Positions 1 to 9,032 are shown, counted from the stretch's first letter. The stretch: 64,000 bases of DNA from Arcobacter sp. (GCA_020723085.1 DYJN01000011.1:1-64000); one strand, 5' to 3'. Numbers and translations: made by a program. The notes: generated by a model not told the origin, from the sequence alone.

Positions 1-686
1 TCATCCATCCGGCGGGACGCCCGGCGGTGGTATTCGGCGGAGTGGGGCTGGTGGTGCTGGCGATCGTGATGACGGCAATGGCGTACGCGGCGCTGTCGCG
101 GCAGCGCGAAGCGGAAAAGCCGGCGGAGGCGGCGCCTCCGGAACGGGGCAGGCGCAGCAGGCAGGGCGCGCGCAAAGCTTCGCCGTGGAAAGGCATCGGG
201 CTGAGCCTGGCGGCGGGCGTGCTGATGGGCCTGTTCTATCCGCTCGTGGAGATGAGCAAGCAGGGCGATCTGGGCCTGGGGCCGTATGCGGCGGCGTTCT
301 GCTTCGCCGTGGGCGTGCTGCTATCCACTCCGGTGTTCAACCTGTTCTTCATGAACCTGCCGGTGGAGGGCGAGCCGGTGGGATTCCGGGATTATCTGAC
401 GGGCACATCGCGGCAGCATGCGCTGGGCGTGCTCGGCGGGGTGATCTGGAGCGTGGGTACGATCAGCAATTTCGTGGCGGCAAGCGCGCCGAAAACGGTG
501 AACGTGGGACCGGCGGTGAGCTATGCGATGGGGCAGGGAGCGACGCTGGTGAGCACGCTGTGGGGGCTGCTGGTGTGGAAAGAATTCGCCGGCGCAAACG
601 CAGGGGTGAAGGCGCGCATCTGGCTGATGCTGGTTTTGTATGCGGCGGGACTGGGGCTGCTGTCGATCGCGCCGCTCTACCACTGA
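1..686 (+). CDS. DMT/GRP-type membrane transporter, C-terminal part (5' end outside window)
   Basis: The reading frame is already open at base 3, so the start lies upstream of the window and about 227 residues are visible. They contain a membrane segment near the start, a basic Pro/Ala-rich cytoplasmic loop, then five to six hydrophobic helices. Motifs such as GVIWSVGTISNF and SYAMGQGATLVSTLWG followed by VWKEF resemble the second EamA-like half of drug/metabolite-superfamily carriers, including the glucose/rhamnose (GRP/RhaT-like) type. It would act in the inner membrane as a small-solute permease; the substrate cannot be read from sequence. Its last 10 bases overlap the end of the convergent alaX-like gene. 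Family call fairly sure, substrate unknown. Confidence 0.75.
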   Translation, partial: IHPAGRPAVVFGGVGLVVLAIVMTAMAYAALSRQREAEKPAEAAPPERGRRSRQGARKASPWKGIGLSLAAGVLMGLFYPLVEMSKQGDLGLGPYAAAFCFAVGVLLSTPVFNLFFMNLPVEGEPVGFRDYLTGTSRQHALGVLGGVIWSVGTISNFVAASAPKTVNVGPAVSYAMGQGATLVSTLWGLLVWKEFAGANAGVKARIWLMLVLYAAGLGLLSIAPLYH

Positions 687-1852
687 GAGAGGGCGCGGAC
701 CAGGGCTTCGAGAATTTCCGCCGAGGGCAGGCTGCCCTGGGCGATGCGGGCTGAGCCGCCGCCGCGGCCGCCGCACTTTTCCAGCGCCGCTTTCAGGCGC
801 GCGCCGGCGTCGATGCCGGTGTCAGCGCCCGTGGCGAGCAGGATGCTGGGAGGATTCTCGCAGGCGGCCAAGAATACGCCGCGTCCCGCGGCGCAAAAGC
901 TCTGGGCGAGCGCGCGCAGCTCATCATGAATTGGGCCGGCGGCGACCCGCTCCACATGCACGCGCAGGCCGGCTGCTCCGGGAGAGCAGGCTTCGTAGAG
1001 CGAACGGCCGCGCAGAACGGCGAGTTCCATGGCGAGCTTGCGGCGCGTCTTCTCGCACCGTCCGGCCTGTTCGAGAAGCGCGGCGGCGGCCTGGGGCACA
1101 TCGTCCGCTGCAGCGCTGAAAAGGCGGGCTGTGCGGTCGAGGGCTTCGAAGCCGGCACGGGCGCGGGCGATGGCGCGCGAGCCGCATAAGAATTCGACGC
1201 GCGTCTGGCCGCGGATCTTCTCGGTCCTGCGCAGGAGGATGGCGCCGATCTGGCCGGTGGAGCGCACGTGCGTGCCGCCGCAGGCGGAGCGGTCGACACC
1301 TTCGATGGTGATGATGCGGAGGGTCCCTTCGCGCGCAGATTCCTTGCGGAGCCCCGAGGCGGAAGCGGCGTCCTCGAACGTGATCGAGACCGGGAGGTCC
1401 CGCCAGAGGATCTCGTTGGCGCGCCATTCGGCGGCGGCAAGCTGTTCCGGCGTCACCGCGGGCGTGTCGAGATCGATCGTGCTCGCTTCGGCGCCCATAT
1501 GGAAACTGACGGTGACGAAGCCGTACAACTGTTCGAAGACGGCCGACAGCAAGTGCTGGCCGGTGTGCTGCTGCATGTGCTCGAAGCGGCGGGGCCAGTC
1601 GATGACGCCGTGGACCTGATCGGACTCCGGCAGGGGTTGGTCGAGCGCGTGGACAATGCAGCCGTTGGAGTCTTCTGTGACGGCGGTGACGCGGACGCCG
1701 TTCAGGATGCCGGTGTCGTGAGGCTGGCCGCCGGAAGCGGGATAAAAAGCGGTGCGGTCCAGCACGATGCGCGCGCCGCCGTCGAGCCGCTCGACGACGC
1801 GCGCGTCAAATTCGGTCAGGAAGCTGTCCGTGTAGTAGAGCCGCTCTGTCAT
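677..1852 (-). CDS. alanyl-tRNA editing protein, AlaX-L type
   Basis: This 391-residue protein matches stand-alone AlaRS editing domains, which hydrolyse Ser-tRNA(Ala) or Gly-tRNA(Ala) in the cytoplasm. Visible zinc ligands are H96 and H100 in HTGQH and C191 and H195 in CGGTH. The N-terminal part carries the FYPASGGQPHDTG strand typical of tRNA-SAD proteins. The C-terminal third, with the GGRGGGSARIAQG glycine motif, is a DHHA1 domain, so this is the long AlaX-L form rather than a minimal AlaX. There is no aminoacylation domain, so it is not an alaS. It follows nuoA in the same direction after 31 bases and overlaps the convergent transporter gene by 10 bases. Confidence 0.88.
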   Translation of the reverse strand: MTERLYYTDSFLTEFDARVVERLDGGARIVLDRTAFYPASGGQPHDTGILNGVRVTAVTEDSNGCIVHALDQPLPESDQVHGVIDWPRRFEHMQQHTGQHLLSAVFEQLYGFVTVSFHMGAEASTIDLDTPAVTPEQLAAAEWRANEILWRDLPVSITFEDAASASGLRKESAREGTLRIITIEGVDRSACGGTHVRSTGQIGAILLRRTEKIRGQTRVEFLCGSRAIARARAGFEALDRTARLFSAAADDVPQAAAALLEQAGRCEKTRRKLAMELAVLRGRSLYEACSPGAAGLRVHVERVAAGPIHDELRALAQSFCAAGRGVFLAACENPPSILLATGADTGIDAGARLKAALEKCGGRGGGSARIAQGSLPSAEILEALVRALSQW

Positions 1853-1883
1853 GCGGCGGAACGCCTCGCCGGGGATTGCCGTC

Positions 1884-2240
1884 TCAGACCCACTCGAGCG
1901 CGCCCTTCCGGTAAGCCCAGACGTAGCCTGCGATCAGGATGGCGAGGAAGACAGCGACCTCAGCCACGCCGAACCAGCCCAACTGCCGGAAGCGGACCGC
2001 CCACGGGAAGAGGAAAATGGTTTCCACGTCGAAGACAACGAACAGGATGGCGACGATGTAAAAACGAACCGTATAGCGGCCGCGGGCGTTGGAGGCGGCG
2101 CGGATGCCGCATTCATAGGCTTCCAGCTTGACGGGGATCGGAAGCGAAGGGCGCAGGTAGCGGAAGATGGCGAGAAGAACGAGCGGGAAGAGGAGGGCGC
2201 AGATCAGGAAGATGAAGATCGGCAGATATCCTTCCGGCAT
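1884..2240 (-). CDS. nuoA: NADH-quinone oxidoreductase subunit A
   Basis: A 118-residue membrane protein with three helices and the NuoA signature: the loop KLEAYECGI with its conserved Glu and Cys, then RFYIVAILFVVFDVETIFLFPW. It is a hydrophobic core subunit of respiratory complex I, located where the peripheral arm meets the membrane arm. nuoA normally opens a nuoA-N operon, but here the next gene is an alaX-like gene and no nuoB is present in the window, so the gene is isolated. The ATG has no Shine-Dalgarno site; a TATAGT hexamer lies exactly 6 bases upstream, which suggests a leaderless message. Confidence 0.93.
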   Translation of the reverse strand: MPEGYLPIFIFLICALLFPLVLLAIFRYLRPSLPIPVKLEAYECGIRAASNARGRYTVRFYIVAILFVVFDVETIFLFPWAVRFRQLGWFGVAEVAVFLAILIAGYVWAYRKGALEWV

Positions 2241-2246
2241 GGTTTC

Positions 2247-2252
2247 ACTATA
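2247..2252 (-). promoter_or_regulatory. -10-like hexamer of nuoA (leaderless start)
   Basis: TATAGT on the minus strand, 6 bases before the nuoA ATG. Transcription starting 6-7 bases after it would begin at or next to the start codon. Confidence 0.45.
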
Positions 2253-2283
2253 TCATCGCGGCGGGCGGCGGGGCGTCGCCTGC

Positions 2284-2289
2284 TAGAAT
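2284..2289 (+). promoter_or_regulatory. extended -10 element of ABC permease gene (leaderless start)
   Basis: TGC-TAGAAT (TGn extended -10) ends 6 bases before the TTG at 2296. No Shine-Dalgarno site is present. It lies back to back with the nuoA hexamer. Confidence 0.45.
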
Positions 2290-2295
2290 CGTCTC

Positions 2296-3129
2296 TTGAG
2301 CCAAGCCGGCGCCATTGCGATGCCCATGCGTGTTCCCGGCATGATGTTTCTGCGCGTGCTGCGCGAGCGCAGGTCGCTGATCTACCAGATGGTGAGGCGG
2401 GACTTCGAGCAGCGCTTTGTGGGCAGCGCGGCGGGTTGGCTGTGGACGCTGATCCACCCGCTGGTGCTGCTGGTGAGCTGGGTGTTCGTGTTTCAGTTCT
2501 GCCTGAAAGTGCCGCCGCCGCCCGGAGCGGGCAACAGTTACACGCTGTTCCTGTTCTGCGGCTATCTGCCGTGGATGCTGTTTCAGGAGACGGTGCAGCG
2601 GTCGGCCAACTCGCTGGTGGAGCAGTCGAGCCTGATCACGAAGACGGTGTTCCCTGCCGAGATCATTCCCGTGACGCTGTTTCTGTCGTCGCTGGCGAGC
2701 CACGGCTTCGCCGTGCTGGTGGCAATGCTGATGGTGCGGTGGATGACGGGCCATTTCAGCGTGCTGATTCTGCTGCTGCCGCTGTACACGTCGCTGCTGG
2801 GGCTGTTCGCGGTGGGCATCGGCTGGCTGGTGGCGAGCCTGCAGGTATTCCTGCGCGACACGGCGCAGCTGGTGATGGTGCTGTTGACGGGCTGGTTCTG
2901 GGTGACGCCGATTTTCATTGACGAATCCTATTTCCCGCCGGCGGCGCGGTTTCTGGTGAAGTACAACCCGCTGGCGCTGGTGGTGAAAGGCTACCGGCAG
3001 CGGCTGATGACCTACGAGCTTCCGGCGGCTTCCGACCTTGCGGTGCTGGCTGCCGTGGCGGGGGCGACGTTCTTCCTGGGGGGGATGTTCTTCCGCCACC
3101 TGAAGCGGGGCTTCGCCGACGTGCTGTAG
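2296..3129 (+). CDS. ABC-2 type transporter permease (polysaccharide/polyol-phosphate export family)
   Basis: This 277-residue inner-membrane protein has about six helices and the ABC-2 export fold of Wzm/TagG/KpsM-like permeases. Features include the amphipathic start LIYQMVRRDFEQRFVGSAAGWLW, the FCGYLPWMLFQETVQRSANSL segment and LTGWFWVTPIFI before the last periplasmic loop. Such permeases export polysaccharides or O-antigen with a separate ATPase. No ATP-binding partner is adjacent, since a sulfatase follows, so the ATPase must be encoded elsewhere. The TTG at 2296 is preferred because an extended -10 hexamer ends 6 bases before it. The ATG at 2320 is the alternative and also lacks a ribosome-binding site. 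Confidence 0.85.
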   Translation: MSQAGAIAMPMRVPGMMFLRVLRERRSLIYQMVRRDFEQRFVGSAAGWLWTLIHPLVLLVSWVFVFQFCLKVPPPPGAGNSYTLFLFCGYLPWMLFQETVQRSANSLVEQSSLITKTVFPAEIIPVTLFLSSLASHGFAVLVAMLMVRWMTGHFSVLILLLPLYTSLLGLFAVGIGWLVASLQVFLRDTAQLVMVLLTGWFWVTPIFIDESYFPPAARFLVKYNPLALVVKGYRQRLMTYELPAASDLAVLAAVAGATFFLGGMFFRHLKRGFADVL

Positions 3130-3158
3130 CCGTGAAGATTCTGACGGAGCAACGAGAC

Positions 3159-4529
3159 ATGGAATTGACGCGACGCGGGCTGATGGCCTCTGTGGCTGCC
3201 CCGATGCTGATGCAGCGGCGCAGGAGCGCGCCGCGCCCGAACATCGTGCTGGTGCTGGCCGACGACCTGGCGGCGTGGATGACCGGCTGCTACGGCAACC
3301 GGGAGATCCGCACGCCGAACATCGACCGGCTGGCGGAGGCGGGCGCGCGCATGTTGCAGTCTTTCGTCTGCACGCCGATCTGTTCTCCCAGCCGCGCCAC
3401 GCTGTTCACGGGGCGGACGCCGCGGCAGCACGGCATCCATGATTTTTTGACGGAGAAGCCGGCGTCCAATCCCGAGCAGGGGCAGAAGGCGCCGCCTGAA
3501 TCGTTCGCGCGGGAGGTGATGGTAAGCGACCTGCTCGCCGGCGCAGGCTACCGCTGCGGCTACGTGGGCAAGTGGCACATGGGGGGCGATGAGAAGCCCG
3601 GGCATGGATTCGAGTTCACGGCCACGATCCGGGGGCGGAAGTATCAGGACCCGGAGCTGACGGTCAATGGCGGGTTGGTTCAAGAAAAGGGATATCTGGC
3701 GGAAATTCTGACAAAATATGCGATAGATTTCCTCGACCGCCGGCAGAAAGACGGGCCGTTTTTTCTCACCGTGGCCCATCTGAACCCGCACACGCCATAC
3801 GAAGGGCATCCGCAGCGGTATTACGACCTGTACCGGGACGCGCGGTTCGAGACTTTCGGCATTCAGCCAGCCGCTCAGAATTCGCTGCGGGAAAAAAAGT
3901 TCCTGCAGGACCCGATTCCGAATATCCGCCGCTGCGCGGCGTCGGCGACGGCGCTGGACGATCAGGTGGGGGCGTTGCACCGGAAGCTGATCGAGCGCGG
4001 GCTGTTCGAGAACACGATTTTCATTTTCACGAGCGACAACGGCTTCCTGCTGGGGCGGCACGGGCTGTGGAGCAAAGGGCACGCCTCGAATCCGATCAAT
4101 ATGTACGAGGAAGTGATGCAGGTGCCGATGATCTGGTCCTGGCCGGGGCGGATTCCGGTGCAGGCGGCGCGGCCTGAACTGGTAAGCTTCTATGATTTTC
4201 TGCCCACGCTGTGCGAGGCGGCGGGGGTGGAGCCGCCGAAGGACCGGAACCTGTGCGGGCGCAGCTATCTCCCGCTTCTGCTGAACCGGCCATTGCCGCG
4301 AAAGAACCCGTGGCCGGATCTTGTGTTCGGGCACTTCCGCTACACGGAGATGGCGCGCGACAAGTACTACAAGGTGATCGTGCGGGAACGCGGCACGGGA
4401 CCGGGCGAGCTGTACGACATGCGCAAGGACCCGCGCGAGCGGGTGAACCTGTACGACGACCCGGGATTCGTCACCGTGCGCACGCGGCTTGAAAAGCGGC
4501 TGGCGGAGTGGCGCGAAAAGTACGCCTGA
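3159..4529 (+). CDS. secreted sulfatase (type I, formylglycine-dependent)
   Basis: A 456-residue sulfatase of the alkaline-phosphatase superfamily that cleaves sulfate esters, probably on carbohydrates. D35 and D36 in LVLADDLA bind calcium. C75 in CSPSR is the cysteine converted to formylglycine. Later motifs are GKWHMGG and TSDNGFLLGRHGLWSKGH. TRRGLMASVAAP near the N-terminus resembles a Tat signal, so export after folding is likely. The ATG at 3159 is chosen over the GTG at 3132 because GGAG lies 9 bases before it. The stop at 4529 abuts the stop of the convergent hydrolase gene. It may act with the secreted glycosidases in this window; the substrate is unknown. Confidence 0.88.
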   Translation: MELTRRGLMASVAAPMLMQRRRSAPRPNIVLVLADDLAAWMTGCYGNREIRTPNIDRLAEAGARMLQSFVCTPICSPSRATLFTGRTPRQHGIHDFLTEKPASNPEQGQKAPPESFAREVMVSDLLAGAGYRCGYVGKWHMGGDEKPGHGFEFTATIRGRKYQDPELTVNGGLVQEKGYLAEILTKYAIDFLDRRQKDGPFFLTVAHLNPHTPYEGHPQRYYDLYRDARFETFGIQPAAQNSLREKKFLQDPIPNIRRCAASATALDDQVGALHRKLIERGLFENTIFIFTSDNGFLLGRHGLWSKGHASNPINMYEEVMQVPMIWSWPGRIPVQAARPELVSFYDFLPTLCEAAGVEPPKDRNLCGRSYLPLLLNRPLPRKNPWPDLVFGHFRYTEMARDKYYKVIVRERGTGPGELYDMRKDPRERVNLYDDPGFVTVRTRLEKRLAEWREKYA

Positions 4530-5507
4530 TCAGTCGCGGAAAACCGCTTTGACGCCCGCGGGTCCGGCGAAGACGCAGACGGCGGCGTGGCCGCAGCCGG
4601 GCGCGATGGCGAATCCGTGCCGCGCGTTGAAGCGCTGCCTCATGTAGTTCCAGAATGTCGTGCCGCGTTCGCGGCGGTTGGGGCCCTGAGCCTGCGCGGG
4701 GCAGGTCCTGTCGAGCGTGGGATCTGTGGTGCTCGTGTCGAGCTCGCCGACGAGATAGGTGACGTCGCGCGCGGCAAACTGCTTCCTCACCTGATCCGGG
4801 TCCATGCCCGCGGCGTAGCCTTCCAGTTTTTCGAGGCCGTAGCGGTAGCGGTTGTACGCCGTGCAGTTGTCTGAATCCCAGTACTCCGTGAATCCGCCGG
4901 TGCAGCCGCCCTCGGGCGTGCAGGCGCCGCCCCGGCTGAGGCGGTATTCGTCCGGATAAACGTAGCTGGAAGGGTTGGCGGGGACATAGCGGACACGCAC
5001 GCGCATCTTCGGCTCCTGCCGGTTGAAAGCGGCATAGCGCTGCACGTACTGCCCTCCGGCGGAATGGCCGGCGACGACGACCTCGCGCAGATCGGGCCAG
5101 CGGGCGGCGTCGTTGAAGCACTCCAGGATGCGGTCCATCACGTCAAACGAAGAGACGGCGCCATTGAGGGCGGCGAGGCCGGCTTTCCAGCCTTCGTTCG
5201 TCCAGAACCACTCGCCCGGCTCGACGGCATCGCCGCGGCCAGCCGCCGTGCGCGCTTTGAAGTGCGGCGCGACGACGGCGGTACGGTCGAGCCTGCCGGC
5301 GGCGGCGGTGGAAGCCAGCGCCCAGCGGAAGTAATCTTCGGCGTTGCGGTTGGTGCCGTGGACCATGATGTAGCCTCGTTCGACGCCGCGGTGCACGCCG
5401 CTCTGCAACTCGTGGGTGCGCCAGACGAGGACGTGGCCTGCGGCCACCCGCACCTTCTCCGTCGCGCCGATGCCGGCCAGCAGTGCGAGAACGAACACCC
5501 CCTGCAT
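4530..5507 (-). CDS. secreted alpha/beta hydrolase
   Basis: This 325-residue protein has a short hydrophobic leader, a possible oxyanion segment HGTNRNAEDYF (about residues 50-60), and a nucleophile elbow GHSAGG with S149. A late histidine in GCGHAAVC could complete the catalytic triad. Several cysteines in the middle (CTPEGGC, DNC, RTC) suggest disulfides in a secreted enzyme. It is an esterase/lipase-like hydrolase of unknown substrate. It lies 16 bases after the GT-C-like membrane protein gene in the same direction, so the two may be cotranscribed. Confidence 0.75.
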   Translation of the reverse strand: MQGVFVLALLAGIGATEKVRVAAGHVLVWRTHELQSGVHRGVERGYIMVHGTNRNAEDYFRWALASTAAAGRLDRTAVVAPHFKARTAAGRGDAVEPGEWFWTNEGWKAGLAALNGAVSSFDVMDRILECFNDAARWPDLREVVVAGHSAGGQYVQRYAAFNRQEPKMRVRVRYVPANPSSYVYPDEYRLSRGGACTPEGGCTGGFTEYWDSDNCTAYNRYRYGLEKLEGYAAGMDPDQVRKQFAARDVTYLVGELDTSTTDPTLDRTCPAQAQGPNRRERGTTFWNYMRQRFNARHGFAIAPGCGHAAVCVFAGPAGVKAVFRD

Positions 5508-5523
5508 CCGCCTCCTTATCCTC

Positions 5524-6936
5524 TTACCGTACTCTGATCAGTCCGGACTCCGTCAAGCGGAACACGGCTGCAAACCGGTTCCATTCAGCCTCCGGCACGT
5601 TCTGGCCGGGATTGCGGGCGCGCCACACGGAGAGCTGAGGATCATGCGCCTTCAGGCGGCAGAGGAAGGCGAGCAGGTGTTCTTCCTGCTCGGGCGGCGG
5701 GAGCGGATCGTCGGCGAAGTAGACGGCGGCGCCGCGCGGCAGAGCAGGCAATTGCCGGCGGAGCACATTGCCGGGGGCCGCGACCTGCTTTTCGTAAGGC
5801 GCGTAGATGTGTTCGCGAATCCAGCCGGAAAGCCAGCGATGCCGGGGCGCGAGAAATAACGCAAGCGCTACGGCCAGCGCCGCGGAGAGGCGCCAGCCGC
5901 GGCGATCCACTCCGCGGGTCAGACGGTCCAGAACCAGTCCGGCGAGCAGGCACCATCCGGCGTACGTGATGTAGAAAGCATAGAAGCTGCGCTGCGGGAG
6001 GAACAGCAGGGGCAGGGGCGAAACGGTGATGAGCGCGAAAGCGGGCCAGGCGGCGCGGTGGCGCGTCCAGAGGGCGGCCAGCAAGGCGAGCAGAAGCGTG
6101 AGCCAGGCAGCGGCGGGGCTCCAGTCCGGGCCGCGGTACAGCAGGTTTCCCGTGAGCAGCTTCCAGCGCTCGCTCAGCACGGCGAGACGGAATTCCGGCT
6201 GATAAGCGGGATTCGAGACCATGGGCGCGCGCCAGGCTGCGTAGGCGATACCGCCCCAGCAGGCGGCGGCGGAGACTGCAACCGCGAGCCATCCCGTACG
6301 TCCGGCTTCGCGCGCAAGCGCCGCCGCGGCGAGGATCACAGGCAGCGAGACGGCGGTCTCCTTCGACCCGCCCGCGAGCGCGGAGAGCGCCGCCAGCGCC
6401 GCCCAACGGCGCCAGGAAAGGGTGGCGCCGGGCTGGAGCAGCGGCTCCGCCGTCAGCAGCGCGCCGAAGCAGTAGAGGAAGCAGAGCAGGTCATAAATCG
6501 TGCCGCTGTTGTAGTAGAGGTCCTGGAGCTGGGCGTGGTAAGCGAAGAACAGGCCGGCCAGGAAGGTTGCGCGCCACAAGCCGGACCACTTGAGAAAGAG
6601 GCGCAGCGCCAGCCAGAGATTCGCCAGCAGCAGGCCGAAACAAAAGACGCGATAGGGACGCGGGTGGAGATCGAACAGCTCCCACAGTCCTTTCAGGACG
6701 AGGTTGGCGGCGGGGCGCTCCTTGGCCATGAGGATGCCGGAGGGGCTCAGGAAAGCCACGCCGTGCAGGTTCATCAGATCATCGGGAGTGAACCAGGCCA
6801 GCAGCCCGGGCCAGGCGAAATAAAGGAACCAGAGCGAAAGAGCGAGCCAGAGAAGAGCCAGAATCGCGGCTCCGGATCCTCTTGACGATCCTGCTGGACC
6901 CCTTCCGCCGCAGGGCTCTGCGGAGTTCTCTGTCAT
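5524..6936 (-). CDS. GT-C-like polytopic membrane protein
   Basis: A protein of about 470 residues with roughly ten hydrophobic helices. The first helix is followed by TPDDLMN, matching the acidic first-loop motif of GT-C glycosyltransferases (dolichyl/undecaprenyl-phosphate sugar users). The C-terminal 100 residues are a soluble periplasmic tail. The role may be protein or lipid glycosylation at the membrane, but no donor or acceptor can be inferred. The ATG at 6936 was chosen because in-frame codons further upstream are Arg/Pro-rich and run toward the transposase remnant. An alpha/beta hydrolase gene follows after 16 bases. Fold moderately sure, function not. Confidence 0.65.
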   Translation of the reverse strand: MTENSAEPCGGRGPAGSSRGSGAAILALLWLALSLWFLYFAWPGLLAWFTPDDLMNLHGVAFLSPSGILMAKERPAANLVLKGLWELFDLHPRPYRVFCFGLLLANLWLALRLFLKWSGLWRATFLAGLFFAYHAQLQDLYYNSGTIYDLLCFLYCFGALLTAEPLLQPGATLSWRRWAALAALSALAGGSKETAVSLPVILAAAALAREAGRTGWLAVAVSAAACWGGIAYAAWRAPMVSNPAYQPEFRLAVLSERWKLLTGNLLYRGPDWSPAAAWLTLLLALLAALWTRHRAAWPAFALITVSPLPLLFLPQRSFYAFYITYAGWCLLAGLVLDRLTRGVDRRGWRLSAALAVALALFLAPRHRWLSGWIREHIYAPYEKQVAAPGNVLRRQLPALPRGAAVYFADDPLPPPEQEEHLLAFLCRLKAHDPQLSVWRARNPGQNVPEAEWNRFAAVFRLTESGLIRVR

Positions 6937-7150
6937 CGGGCGGCCCGCCGGCGCAAGGCGGAACCTCCGCCGGCGCCAGTCCACAAATCTAGCACGCGGG
7001 AGGGCGGCGGGGCGCTTTCCCGGGGAGGCGCCCCGCATGCCGCAATCCCCGTGGCTGATTTCCGAGTGTAGGTGCCTGACGTGGATTGACAGGGATACAA
7101 AGGCGAGAGCGGATCTCACCGGGTGGGTGCAGGATTGCCAGTGATTCGGC

Positions 7151-8304
7151 ATGGCCTTGCCGAAGGGACCGAAACGCTCGCCGGCCGAAGGCGAGCTGCC
7201 GTTCGACTACGTCTGGGAACCGCCGAGGAAGTGCTGACCGCCTGTGCGGGCGTGCCGCTGTTTGTGCGGGCGATGCGGCCGTTGGCGGCGCCGGTCAGCG
7301 TGCGGCGGCACCTGCGGATCAAGCAGCGCGAGCGGGGCCTGGACGAAGCGAGCCGGGTGGAAAGCTTACTGGTGCTGAATGCGCTCGGGGGCGGGCGCCT
7401 GGATGACTTCGAGCGGCTGCGCGAGGATGTGGGGCTGGCTGAGGTGGCAGGCCACGAGATGCAGGCGCCGAAGGTGGCGCGGACGTTTCTTTACGCGTTT
7501 CACGACGAGGAGCGGATCGAGGCGGCGCAGCAGGAGCCGCTGCCGGTGGCGCAGCGGGCCTTTCAGGCGTTGCCGGAGACGGCGAGGGAGTTCTACTTTC
7601 GCGGCGACTCGGGCTGTTGGGAGAAAGCCGTTTGTGAAGCGGCTACGGGACCCAGAACGAGAGAAAGGGCCGCGGGGCGCGATCACGTTTGCGATCAGTG
7701 TCCGGATGACGCCGACGATGAAGAAACACATTCGGCGGATCCCGAACAACCTGTGGAAGCCGTACCGGGAGGATGCCGAGGCGGCGAGCGAGCGCGCGGA
7801 TCTGCTGAACTACTGGCCGGAGGAGGATCGGCCGGAGGGGGCGGGGCCGTTGCGGTACGTGGCGATTCGGATACGGAAACGCCAAAGAGAGTTGTTTGCC
7901 GATGGCAGTGAGTTCCGCTGCTTCGTGGTGGCCAGCAATCAGTGGGACTGGGAGCCGAAGAAGCTGCTGGAGTGGCATCGGGAGAAGGCCGGTTCAATCG
8001 AAGCGCTGCACGATGTGCTGAAGAGTGAACTGTCGGCCGGGTGATGCCGTGCGGACGCTTCGGAGCCAATGCGGCGTGGTTGCGGCCGGCGGTGACGACG
8101 CACAACGTGCTGAAGGCGCTGAAGCGAACCGCCCTGAAGCCGGAGTGGCTGCGGGCGCGGCCGAAGCGGCTGCGGTTCCACTTCTTCCATTCGCCGGGGA
8201 AGCTGATTCACCATGCCCGGCGGCTGCTCGCCCGAGTCGCTCGGCGAGCGGCTGAGTTGATCGAGTGGGCGGAGGCGTGGCGCCTGCTGCCGCTGCCTGG
8301 ATGA
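7151..8304 (+). pseudogene. IS1380-family transposase, frameshifted and internally deleted
   Basis: Four pieces in alternating frames align head to tail with IS1380-type DDE transposases. Piece 1 (7151-7237) begins ATG and ends at a TGA. Piece 2 (about 7230-7625) contains LVLNALGGGRLDDFERLRED and ends in YFRGDSGCWEK. Piece 3 (about 7626-8043) contains RYVAIRIRKRQRELFADG and LLEWHREKAGSIEALHDVL. Piece 4 (8041-8304) contains GRFGANAAWLR and ARPKRLRF. The breaks look like single-base indels, two of them in A or G runs (near 7624 and 8039). Piece 2 jumps from AFHDEERIEAAQQE straight to VAQRAFQALPE, so the segment with the first catalytic Asp is missing. The element is dead regardless of the frameshifts. 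Confidence 0.85.
7151..8304 (+). mobile_element. remnant of an IS1380-family insertion sequence
   Basis: Only the transposase remnant defines this element. I could not identify convincing terminal inverted repeats or target duplications in the flanks (6937-7150 and 8305-8534), so its true ends are unknown. Confidence 0.6.
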
Positions 8305-8534
8305 CCTTCGACGGAGTAAACTCCGCCCACACCAGCAGATTCCGGAAACCAGCATTCCGGCTGCGTACTTGAAGTTTGCTTGCGCAACTGAAGGAACAAT
8401 GCGGGATTGCCGAAATCGGCTTTTTCTGTCGCCTCCGTTCGACCGCAGTGCCCGGAAACCAGCCGTTCGCCCTGCCGGCCGTCCCCCATCGCCCCCGATC
8501 CGCACTCCGGCGTGCGCTTACGGGCGGATTACGG

Positions 8535-9032
8535 TCAAGGTGCGTCGCAGTCCGAAGAAGCTCCGCGCCACTTGCGCAGGAGTTCGTAGACGACGATGCC
8601 GCCGGCGGTGGCCACGTTGAGCGAGCTTTTCAGGCCACGCATGGGGATGCGCACGCGGATGTCGCAGGCATCGAGCACGGCGGCAGAGAGCCCGTCGACC
8701 TCGTTTCCGAAGACGAGGCAGACTGGCCAGCGGGGCTGCCAATCGAAGAGATCCACCGACGGCTCGGAGGTCTCTACTGCCGCGAGCTGGCAGCCGCGCG
8801 CCTTCCAGATGCGCAAGGCGACCAGCGTGTCCATCTCGTATTGCCACGGCACGGTGCGTTCGGCGCCGAGCGCCGTCTTCGCCACGCCGGGCTGCGGCGG
8901 ATGGGCGGTGATGCCGCAGAGCACGAGCTTCTCCACGCCGGCGGCGTCGCAGGTGCGGAAGAACGCCCCGGCGTTGTACATGGAGCGGACGTTGTCGAGC
9001 AAGACCGTGACGGGCAGGGGCTGGGCTGTCAT
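8535..9032 (-). CDS. TrmH/SpoU-family RNA 2'-O-methyltransferase
   Basis: A SPOUT methyltransferase of about 165 residues. All three SpoU motifs are present: LLDNVRSMYNAGAFFRTCDA (motif 1), VCLVFGNEVDGL (motif 2) and RIPMRGLKSSLNVATAGGIV (motif 3), which form the knotted SAM site. It probably 2'-O-methylates tRNA or rRNA; the short length without an N-terminal extension resembles TrmL/TrmH-like proteins. The ATG at 9032 is preferred over one at 9059, which would overlap the divergent hutH start. A TATCCT hexamer lies 9 bases upstream, overlapping in reverse the TAGGAT hexamer used by hutH. Confidence 0.85.
   Translation of the reverse strand: MTAQPLPVTVLLDNVRSMYNAGAFFRTCDAAGVEKLVLCGITAHPPQPGVAKTALGAERTVPWQYEMDTLVALRIWKARGCQLAAVETSEPSVDLFDWQPRWPVCLVFGNEVDGLSAAVLDACDIRVRIPMRGLKSSLNVATAGGIVVYELLRKWRGASSDCDAP

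Noticed and set aside
8309-8322. CGGAGTAAACTCCG hairpin as terminator
   Set aside because: Two-base loop and no T-tract.
7133-8420. GGATTGCC...CGGC direct similarity near both ends of the transposase remnant as IS ends
   Set aside because: Short, in direct rather than inverted orientation, and partly inside likely coding sequence; not convincing as terminal repeats.
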